Shown here: in pieces, positions 57,419 to 64,000 of the stretch
How positions within the stretch are numbered: position 1 is the stretch's first letter
Layout of the letters: each line of letters begins with the position of its first letter
Assembly (NCBI GenBank): GCA_032119595.1
Contig: JAUMBQ010000004.1
Span: 1-64,000, forward strand
Direction of reading: 5' to 3'
From: JAGIBJ01 sp032119595
GTDB lineage: Bacteria; Actinomycetota; Thermoleophilia; Solirubrobacterales; Solirubrobacteraceae
DNA length: 64,000 nucleotides
Translations under genes and position numbers: made by a program
Notes under the pieces: model-generated
Databases searched by the model: none
What the model was told of the DNA's origin: nothing
What the model saw: only the letters and a program-made list of their open reading frames with translations

Positions 57419-58330
57419 GTGTTCCAAACCATCATCATCGGTATTGACGGACGACCGCAGGACGCGGAGGTGCTCGCCTTGGCCCGGCAGCTTGGTGAGC
57501 CGGACGCGGAGATCATCGCCACCAATATCGCCGTGATCGACGCCGGACTGCTCCGCGCGTCGGGCGCCAGCACGGAACCTGATCTCCTCGACCAAGCCGA
57601 AGCGGTCGTCGACACGTTCACCGAGCCGAGGGTGCGCGTGGAGGGCGTGGTCACGAGCGCCGAATCGATCGGTCAGGGGCTGCGGGAGATCGCCCGCGGC
57701 GCCAACGCCGACCTCATCGTGGTCGCCTCGTCGCGCCGCGGCTTGGCCGGGCGAATTTTCGCTGGCGATGCCGTGCGCGACGTGCTGCGCCATGCTCCCT
57801 GCCCGGTCGCCGTGGCAACCGTCGGTCACCACGCCGAAGGTCCGCTGACGCGCGTCACGGTCGGCTACGACGGCACCGCCGAGGCAACGGTCGCGCTTCG
57901 GCTCGCGGCGGAACTGGGTCGCCGCGACGACGCCACGGTCGACGTGATCGAGGTCGTGGACGCGACCGCGTCGGCGGCCGCCATGGCCGGCACGTACGCC
58001 GGCGAGATGCTCGACGACGCCTATCGCCGCGCCGAAGGCCACCTCAAGGAGATCGCCAAGGAATACGGGTTGCGCGGGACGATCGCCGTCGGCCGTGCGG
58101 CGCATGAACTCGCCGAGGCGAGCCGGAACTCCGACCTGCTTTCGATCGGGCTCCACCACTACGGCGTGCTGGACCGCCTATTGGTCGGCAGCACGGCTCA
58201 CGCCCTCCTGCGCGAGCAAGCATCGCCGCTGCTGGTGACGCCGCCGCTCGCCGCGCGCGCCGAGGAGCACCACGTCGCCGATGCGCTCGACAGCCTGCCC
58301 GATCCGTCAACAGCGCCCGAACTCACCTAG
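57419..58330 (+). CDS. Universal stress protein with two Usp domains
   Basis: A 303-residue tandem Usp protein. The first domain begins FQTIIIGIDGRPQDAEVLALA and ends with NADLIVVASSRRGLAGRIFAGDAVRDVLRHAPCPVAVA, close to the G-2x-G-9x-G(S/T) ATP-binding loop. The second begins LTRVTVGYDGTAEATVALRLA and ends SDLLSIGLHHYGVLDRLLVGSTAHALLREQASPLLVTP. Such proteins bind ATP and help survival in stress. The gene is monocistronic. Confidence 0.88.
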   Translation: MFQTIIIGIDGRPQDAEVLALARQLGEPDAEIIATNIAVIDAGLLRASGASTEPDLLDQAEAVVDTFTEPRVRVEGVVTSAESIGQGLREIARGANADLIVVASSRRGLAGRIFAGDAVRDVLRHAPCPVAVATVGHHAEGPLTRVTVGYDGTAEATVALRLAAELGRRDDATVDVIEVVDATASAAAMAGTYAGEMLDDAYRRAEGHLKEIAKEYGLRGTIAVGRAAHELAEASRNSDLLSIGLHHYGVLDRLLVGSTAHALLREQASPLLVTPPLAARAEEHHVADALDSLPDPSTAPELT

Positions 58331-58339
58331 CCGCGAATC

Positions 58340-58421
58340 GGACGTAGCCACGCCGCAGCGGCGCAGCCGTCAACGCTGTGGGACGTGGCCACACCGCCGC
58401 GCCGGAGCCGCCAAACCGCGG
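58340..58421. repeat. Imperfect 41-base tandem duplication between convergent genes
   Basis: Blocks beginning GGACGTAGCCAC (58340) and GGACGTGGCCAC (58381) are about 41 bases each and share most of their sequence, with several substitutions. They fill the gap between the Usp and response-regulator stops. Older and more diverged than the other repeats in the window. Confidence 0.6.
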
Positions 58422-58454
58422 CGTTAAGGCGGCCACGGCTCGCAAGATCGCCGG

Positions 58455-59096
58455 TTAGCTGGGTTCGAGCATGCCGTGGTCGATCGCGTAGCGAACGAGC
58501 TCGGCGCGGGTGCTGAGGCCCAGCTTCTGCTGGACGTGCGCCCGGTGGGTCTCCACGGTGCGGACCGACAGATACAGCTCGGCGGCGATCTCCGCGTTGG
58601 TGTGGCCCAGCGCGATCATCCGCAGCACGTCGAATTCGCGCTCGGTGAGTGCACCCGGACGGCCACGCTGCTCAGGCGGTGCGGCGGCCAGTTTGGCGCC
58701 GACCGACGGGGTGAGATAGGTCTGCCCGAGAGAGGCTTGACGGATGGCCATCACGAGGTCGGTGTCGGCCGCCTCCTTGAGCACGTAGGCCTGTGCCCCC
58801 GCGCGCATCGCCTGACGCGCGTACTCGGGGTCTTCCTGCATCGTGAGCACGACCACGCGGCAATCGGCGTGGCGCTCGGCGACGAGGGGAACGGCCTCCA
58901 GGGAGGTTCGCTTCCCGGGCATGTTGAGGTCGAGCACGAGGATGTCTGGCTTGTGCCCGAGGACGGCACGCAGCGCGCCATCGGCGTCGCCGGCTTCCGC
59001 GACGACTTCGAAGTCGTCGTCGGCGTCAAGGAGCATGCGCAGGCCAGCGCGCACGATGGCGTGGTCGTCGGCGAGGACGATGCGGATCGCGGTCAC
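58455..59096 (-). CDS. NarL/FixJ family response regulator
   Basis: A 213-residue two-domain regulator. The receiver begins IRIVLADDHAIVRAGLRMLL with phosphoacceptor Asp56 in DILVLDLNMPG and Lys in AYVLKEAA. The LuxR-type helix-turn-helix is LTEREFDVLRMIALGHTNAEIAAELYLSVRTVETHRAHVQQKLGL. Its probable partner is the HisKA_3 kinase at 61097-62791, although the monooxygenase gene lies between and the genes are on opposite strands. Confidence 0.92.
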   Translation of the reverse strand: MTAIRIVLADDHAIVRAGLRMLLDADDDFEVVAEAGDADGALRAVLGHKPDILVLDLNMPGKRTSLEAVPLVAERHADCRVVVLTMQEDPEYARQAMRAGAQAYVLKEAADTDLVMAIRQASLGQTYLTPSVGAKLAAAPPEQRGRPGALTEREFDVLRMIALGHTNAEIAAELYLSVRTVETHRAHVQQKLGLSTRAELVRYAIDHGMLEPS

Positions 59097-59324
59097 GGGC
59101 TACAGGGTACGGGACGCACCGGCCACTGGGACGCGAATCGCGATCGGGTCAAGGGGCGCGTGCACCGGCATGCGGTTGCGGGAAACCCGCAACGGCCTTC
59201 GGGCTCCCCGCGCATCGGCCGGAAAACCCTCACGGCGCGTTGACCGGGCCATCGGGCTCGGCCAACGTCTGGCGCAACGCTGGTCTCGTCCAGTACCGCA
59301 CCGCCCCCGCCCTCAGGGAATCCC

Positions 59325-60998
59325 ATGCCTCCCACCCGCCCACAGCACGTCGAGATCGACCTCGAACCGGTCCTCGATCCGCTGCGCGATATCGATGTCG
59401 CCACGAACGGCCCACGTGGTCCGCTCGCTCCGCGCACCGACGCCGCCGGCGGGACGACCAGCGCCGCCGCGGTCGCTGCTGATCCGGGGGCTCCGCTGCC
59501 CAGCGAGGTGCGGATCGCGATCGTCGGCGCCGGCTTCGGCGGTATCGACGCCGCGATCCAGCTGCTCGGCGCGGGCGAACGCGACCTGCTCGTCCTCGAC
59601 CGGGCCGAAGGGCCTTCCGGCTGCTGGCGGGCGAACACGTATCCGGGGATCGCGTGCGACGTCCCGTCGAACCTCTACTCCTTCTCGTACGCCCCGAACC
59701 CGGACTGGACGCGGACGTACTCCCGTGGCGGTGAGATCGCCGACTACATCGCCAAGGTCGCTCGCGACTTCGGCGCGCTCGAACACATCCGGTTCGGCGT
59801 CAGCGTGCAGTCCGCGCGATGGCTCGAGGCCGAGCAGCGGTGGGAACTCACCACCGACGCGGGCACCCTGCGGGCGCAGTTCGTGATCGGCGCGATGGGG
59901 CCGCTCAGCGAGCCGATCTACCCGGACATCGAGGGGCGCGAGTCGTTCGAGGGCATTCAGATGCACTCGGCGCAGTGGGACCACGACATCGATTTCGCCG
60001 GCAAGCGGATCGCGGTGATCGGCACCGGCGCATCGGCGATCCAGTTCGTGCCCGAGCTGGCCAAGGTCGCCGGGCACCTCGACGTGTACCAGCGCACCGC
60101 GCCGTGGGTGCTCCCGCGTACCGACCGCCCGACGACCGCGTTCGAGCGCAAGCTCTACCGCGTCCTGCCGATCACCCAGCGCGCTTCGCGGACCGGCATC
60201 TACTGGGCGCGCGAGATCCTCGTCGCCGGGATGCGGGGCAACAAACTGATTCGCGGCGTGCTGCAGGCGATCGGAAAGAGCCACCTGCGTCGCCAGGTGC
60301 CGGATGCCGAGTTGCGCCGCCGGCTGGAGCCGAAGTTCGACATCGGCTGCAAGCGCATCCTGCTCAGCAACACGTGGTACCCGACGCTCGGCCGCAAGAA
60401 CGTCGACGTCATCGGGGCCGACATCACGTCGATCCAGGCCGACGGCGTCGTCACGGCCGACGGCCAGCTGCACCAGGTCGACGCGATCGTCTACGGCACG
60501 GGCTTCCACGTCACCGATTCGCCCGTCGCGGGTCTCATCACCGGCGACTCTGGCGTCACGCTCGCCGAGCACTGGGCCGGCAGCCCGAAGGCGTACCTCG
60601 GCACGACGATCGACGGGTTCCCGAACCTCTTCATGCTCGTCGGTCCGAACTCGGGCGTCGGGCACACGTCGATCCTGCTGTCGATTGAGTGGCAGGTGAA
60701 CTACCTCAAGCAGGCGATCACCGCCGCGACGCGCGGCGACATCTCGTCGTACCGCCTGCGCCCGGAGACGATGGACGCGTGGGTCGGCGAGGTCGACGGG
60801 CTGTCCAAGGGCACGGTCTGGCTCGACGGCGGCTGCTCCAGTTACTACCTCGACGTCACCGGTCGCAACTCGTCGACCTGGCCCACCTACACCTGGAAGC
60901 TGCGCGACCGGCTCGCGACGTTCGACCCGGCGGCGTACTCCGTGCGCCGCGCCGAGGTGCCAGCGACCCCCGCGGACGCGGGTCGTGTGAAGGCCTGA
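59325..60998 (+). CDS. Baeyer-Villiger-type flavin monooxygenase
   Basis: A 557-residue enzyme that would insert oxygen into ketones using FAD and NADPH. The FAD motif is IVGAGFGGIDAAIQL after a 60-residue disordered leader, the NADPH motif is VIGTGASAIQFVPELA, and FEGIQMHSAQW is an exact FxGxxxHxxxW Baeyer-Villiger fingerprint. The late region HVTDSPVAGLITGDSGVTLAEHW matches the family. It follows 228 bases after the response regulator start, divergently. The substrate is unknown. Confidence 0.9.
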   Translation: MPPTRPQHVEIDLEPVLDPLRDIDVATNGPRGPLAPRTDAAGGTTSAAAVAADPGAPLPSEVRIAIVGAGFGGIDAAIQLLGAGERDLLVLDRAEGPSGCWRANTYPGIACDVPSNLYSFSYAPNPDWTRTYSRGGEIADYIAKVARDFGALEHIRFGVSVQSARWLEAEQRWELTTDAGTLRAQFVIGAMGPLSEPIYPDIEGRESFEGIQMHSAQWDHDIDFAGKRIAVIGTGASAIQFVPELAKVAGHLDVYQRTAPWVLPRTDRPTTAFERKLYRVLPITQRASRTGIYWAREILVAGMRGNKLIRGVLQAIGKSHLRRQVPDAELRRRLEPKFDIGCKRILLSNTWYPTLGRKNVDVIGADITSIQADGVVTADGQLHQVDAIVYGTGFHVTDSPVAGLITGDSGVTLAEHWAGSPKAYLGTTIDGFPNLFMLVGPNSGVGHTSILLSIEWQVNYLKQAITAATRGDISSYRLRPETMDAWVGEVDGLSKGTVWLDGGCSSYYLDVTGRNSSTWPTYTWKLRDRLATFDPAAYSVRRAEVPATPADAGRVKA

Positions 60999-61096
60999 AA
61001 GCAATCCTTGCGCAGAGCGGACGCGGGCATGCTTGACTGCCCGTATCCGCTCCTTCGAGACATCGCCCAGCCGCGCTCGGCGCGCGGCGCACCCGG

Positions 61097-62791
61097 ATGG
61101 CTGACTCCTCGCCGCACATCGGCAGCGAGGGGCTGTCCGAAGACCTCGCGACGGAGAAGGCGCGTGCCGACCGGGCCGAGCGGCTCCTGGCTGCGGGCCG
61201 GGCACTCACGTCCGAACTCGACCTGCCGGTGGTCCTCGACCGGATCCTGGAGACGGCACGCGAACTCACCGGCGCAAAATATGCCGCGCTCGGGGTGCTC
61301 GACGACAACCGCCGCGAACTCTCTGAGTTCATCACTATCGGACTGAGCTACGAGGAGCGGCAGGCCCTAGGCGAGCCGCCGCGTGGTCACGGCATTCTCG
61401 GCCTCCTGATCGACCACCCGCAGCCGCTGCGCATGCACGATGTGTCGCAGCATCCGCGCAGCTACGGCTTCCCGGTCGGCCACCCGCCGATGACGAGCTT
61501 CCTCGGGGCGCCGATCACGATCCGCGACGACGCCTGGGGCAACCTCTATCTCACCGATAAAGCCGGCGAGGAGGACTTCGACGACTACGACGTGGAAACG
61601 ATTGTCGTGCTCTCGCAGTGGGCCGCCGTCGCGATCGACAATGCCCGTCTCTTCGGGGAGGCGACGGCCCGCCAGCGCGACCTAGAGCGCGCGTTGCGCG
61701 TGTCGCGCACCACGCTCGAGATCGCCACCGCCGTCGGCGGCGACACTGAGCTGCCTCGCATCCTGGAGCTGATCGTCAAGCGCGGCCGAGCGCTGGTCGA
61801 GGCGGACTCCCTCCTGATCTGGCTTCGGCGCGGCGACCAGCTCGAGCTCTCTGCGTCCGCGGGGAACGCACGGATTCCCGACGGCACCACGTTGCCGATC
61901 GACGATTCAACGGTCGGCGAGGCGTTGTCCTCCGGACGGTCGCTTCGCATCCGCGACATCGCGCAGCTCAAGGTCGACCCGTCGGTCTACGGCATGACCG
62001 ACGCGAGCACCGCGCTGTTCGTGCCGCTCGTGCACCGCGGGCGTCGACACGGCGTGCTCGTGGCCTTCGATCGGCTCGGCGCCACCGCCAGCTTCGACGA
62101 TGACGACCAGCGGACGCTTGAGGCGTTCGCGCTCAGCGCTGCGACCGCCGTCGCCACTGCTCAGGACGTCGCCGAGCAGCGGCTCCAGAACTCGATGGCG
62201 GCCGCGGAATCCGAGCGCCGCCGGTGGGCGCGCGAGCTACACGACGAGACGCTGCAGGGCCTCGCCGCGCTCAAGCTCTCGCTCACGAGCGCGCTGCGCA
62301 CCGATCCTGAACGGGCCCGGCCGGTGCTCGAAGCGGCCGTCGAGCAACTCGGGCTCGACATTGCCGGGCTCCGGGCGATCATCGCCGACCTTCGCCCTGC
62401 CGCCCTCGACGAGCTCGGCCTCGAGCCGGCGCTGCTGGCGCTGGCCGATCGCGTTGCGCAGAACGCGGGCCTGCAGCTCAGCGTCTCCGTCGACCTCGGC
62501 GACGCTCGGCTCCCGGCCGACATCGAGACGGCGGCGTACCGGATCGCCCAAGAGGCACTCACGAACGTCGTCAAGCACGCCGACGCAACGCGGATCGAAC
62601 TCACCGGTGAGTTGACGCCGACGAAGCTGCGGCTCGGAATCAGCGATGACGGGCGCGGCCTCAATGGCAAGCCGACCGAGGGCTACGGGCTGATCGGGAT
62701 GCGCGAGCGCGCGGAACTTGCCCAAGGCGTGGTCGGCGTGACGGCTGGGCCGGGCGGCGGCACCACGGTCACGCTCGAACTCCCGCGCTGA
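61097..62791 (+). CDS. Soluble sensor histidine kinase, GAF-GAF-HisKA_3
   Basis: A 564-residue cytoplasmic kinase of the DevS/NarX type. Two GAF domains occupy about 30-190 and 200-350 (first: LDRILETARELTGAKYAALGVLDD, PMTSFLGAPI; second: ILELIVKRGRALVEADSLLIWLR). The phosphoacceptor His is in ERRRWARELHDETLQGLAAL, and the ATPase has AQEALTNVVKHADAT and ISDDGRGLNGKPTEGYGLIGMRERAE. GAF1 resembles heme- or redox-sensing DevS domains. Expected to act on the NarL-type regulator nearby. Confidence 0.9.
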   Translation: MADSSPHIGSEGLSEDLATEKARADRAERLLAAGRALTSELDLPVVLDRILETARELTGAKYAALGVLDDNRRELSEFITIGLSYEERQALGEPPRGHGILGLLIDHPQPLRMHDVSQHPRSYGFPVGHPPMTSFLGAPITIRDDAWGNLYLTDKAGEEDFDDYDVETIVVLSQWAAVAIDNARLFGEATARQRDLERALRVSRTTLEIATAVGGDTELPRILELIVKRGRALVEADSLLIWLRRGDQLELSASAGNARIPDGTTLPIDDSTVGEALSSGRSLRIRDIAQLKVDPSVYGMTDASTALFVPLVHRGRRHGVLVAFDRLGATASFDDDDQRTLEAFALSAATAVATAQDVAEQRLQNSMAAAESERRRWARELHDETLQGLAALKLSLTSALRTDPERARPVLEAAVEQLGLDIAGLRAIIADLRPAALDELGLEPALLALADRVAQNAGLQLSVSVDLGDARLPADIETAAYRIAQEALTNVVKHADATRIELTGELTPTKLRLGISDDGRGLNGKPTEGYGLIGMRERAELAQGVVGVTAGPGGGTTVTLELPR

Positions 62792-62819
62792 GCGGGTCGC
62801 CGCCCGCCACGTCGCGCGG

Positions 62820-63974
62820 TTAACGCGGCGCGGTGGCGCCCGACTTCTCGCGCTCCTCGAGATAGGGCGCGAGGTACCGCGAGCTGATCTTGCTCGGCGG
62901 ATCCCACGTGGGCGACATGCTGAAGGTGGAGTCGAAGGCGTGGCCGCCGGAGCGGCGCGCCGAGAGGTAGCGCGGCGCCGTGCCCGTGAGGAGCATGCCG
63001 CGCAGGATCGGCTCAAGCGGCTTGGGCTCCAAGGGGCCACCGGCGAGCGCAGCGATCGAGCGCGCGGCGACGTCGGCCATCTGGCTCGCCAGGCCACCGT
63101 GCTTGATCGGGTAGTTCGAGGCGTCGCCGGCGGCGTACACGCTGTCGGCGCCGATGACGCGGCTGAACTCGTCGATCGGGAGGAACCCGTGATCGTCCTG
63201 GGGGAGACCGTCGATCGCGGGCCCGAAGAGCTCCGGCAGGGCGATCACGCGATCCACGGCCAGGCGGCGGTTCCCCGGGTTGATCACGATCTCGCGGCGG
63301 TGCGGCACCTCGGCATGGGCAGACGGCATCAGGGTGATGCCGGCGCGTGCGAGCAGCTCGGCCACGCCATCGCTGGCGGCCGCTCCGAAAGCCTCCAGCG
63401 GGCGATCTTCCGGCGTCACGATGGTGGTCGCAAGGGTGATGCCCATGTCCCACGCGCGATGCGCCGTCATCATGGCGAGCTCGTAGAGCGGCAGCGGCCA
63501 ACCCATCCGCGGCGGCGCGAGGAACGCGACGCTGTGGATGTAGTCGCCTTCGATGTCCTGGATCATCCCGTGGAGGAGTTCGTCGATCTTGCGGTCGTCG
63601 ATGGTGACCGCGTGCTCGTAGCGCACCGCGGGACGAGCGCCGCAGGCGATGAGAAGCGCGTCGTACTCAAAGCGCTGGCCGCGGGTCGTCGTCACGGACT
63701 TGGCGGCCTGGTCGACCGACGCGAGGTTGTCGCGGATGAGGCCAACGCCGAGATCACGCAGGATCGGCGCGACCTGATGCCGGCGGCCACCGCTGTACGC
63801 GAACGGCTCGCGGACCGCCATTGGGCGCATGACGAACTCTTCGGCCGCACTCAGGACGGTGACCTCGACATCGTCGGTCGTGAGCTGTCGCAGGGCGAGC
63901 ACGGCTTCGAGGCCAGCGACGCCCCCGCCGACGACCAGCACGCGGAACTTGGAGGGTCGAGTGGAATCGAGCAT
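62820..63974 (-). CDS. FAD-dependent pyridine nucleotide-disulfide oxidoreductase (NDH-2/SQR-like)
   Basis: A 384-residue flavoprotein. The FAD-binding strand-turn-helix is FRVLVVGGGVAGLEAVLALRQL; a second dinucleotide region is less clear. The late motif GADSVYAAGDASNYPIKHGGLASQMADVAARSIAA places the second FAD contact (AGDA) as in type II NADH dehydrogenases and sulfide:quinone reductases. The Cys pair of sulfide:quinone reductases is not evident, so the quinone or other acceptor reaction is not certain. It begins 26 bases from the window end. Confidence 0.85.
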   Translation of the reverse strand: MLDSTRPSKFRVLVVGGGVAGLEAVLALRQLTTDDVEVTVLSAAEEFVMRPMAVREPFAYSGGRRHQVAPILRDLGVGLIRDNLASVDQAAKSVTTTRGQRFEYDALLIACGARPAVRYEHAVTIDDRKIDELLHGMIQDIEGDYIHSVAFLAPPRMGWPLPLYELAMMTAHRAWDMGITLATTIVTPEDRPLEAFGAAASDGVAELLARAGITLMPSAHAEVPHRREIVINPGNRRLAVDRVIALPELFGPAIDGLPQDDHGFLPIDEFSRVIGADSVYAAGDASNYPIKHGGLASQMADVAARSIAALAGGPLEPKPLEPILRGMLLTGTAPRYLSARRSGGHAFDSTFSMSPTWDPPSKISSRYLAPYLEEREKSGATAPR

Positions 63975-64000
63975 GGTCCAAGAATCGCCTTGAATCGCCG

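Overview
The window is high-GC DNA with dense, tightly packed genes, frequent GTG/TTG starts, a NodI/NodJ-like ABC exporter, two secreted actinobacterial-type lipases, a protein O-mannosyltransferase locus, a cytochrome P450 and a Baeyer-Villiger monooxygenase. This points to an actinobacterium, most likely a Thermoleophilia/Solirubrobacterales-like soil organism. The lineage is inferred from gene content and style; no rRNA is present. Four tRNA genes (Lys-TTT, Glu-TTC, Val-TAC, Asp-GTC) are visible.

Layout. 1-13 kb: secreted lipase, 2-hydroxyacid dehydrogenase, quinone oxidoreductase, SF2 helicase, acyl-CoA dehydrogenase with a TetR regulator, and a secreted clan GH-A-like glycosidase. 13-14 kb: tRNA-Lys, then a divergent RHH antitoxin / Doc-type toxin pair with palindromic operators. 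14-23.5 kb: second lipase, secreted HExxH protease with a LamG-like tail, ABC exporter, hybrid histidine kinase, tRNA-Glu, two small membrane proteins. 24-30 kb: membrane glycosylation locus (polytopic protein, PMT-type mannosyltransferase, GtrA, GT2). 30-38 kb: CoA-transferase, TrmL, a degenerate asparagine-synthetase-like protein, HemW, P450-TetR operon, tRNA-Val. 39-44.5 kb: NCS2 permease, cysteine hydrolase, a DUF1116/AllG-like protein and a GntR/FCD regulator, probably a nitrogen-compound catabolic cluster. 45-46.6 kb: RTX-like secreted protein and SelT/W/H-like protein.

46.66-53.64 kb: a genomic island of about 7 kb inserted at tRNA-Asp. It is bounded by a direct repeat of the tRNA 3' half plus its downstream terminator. 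Inside are a translationally coupled two-gene locus (an 811-aa PD-(D/E)xK/DUF4297-like nuclease plus STAND-type NTPase and an 862-aa partner with no domain I recognise), a broken excisionase and an Abi/HEPN-like protein. It is visibly lower in GC than its surroundings and looks like a small, no longer mobile phage-defence island. The two-gene locus is the best candidate for an undescribed system.

53.7-64 kb: RDD membrane protein, NRAMP-like transporter with altered metal-site motifs, an internally deleted NAD(P)-binding remnant, tandem universal stress protein, NarL-type response regulator, Baeyer-Villiger monooxygenase, GAF-GAF histidine kinase and an FAD-dependent oxidoreductase.

A second, window-wide observation concerns the gaps between convergent genes. 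Six of twelve convergent junctions carry their own local tandem repeat, most of them multiplying a hairpin, and in two cases overlapping a stop codon. The same habit of short tandem duplication shows inside proteins (HADATK repeats in the SelT-like protein, a Gly/Ala/Ser linker in the AsnB-like protein, Ala/Gln repeats in the RDD protein).
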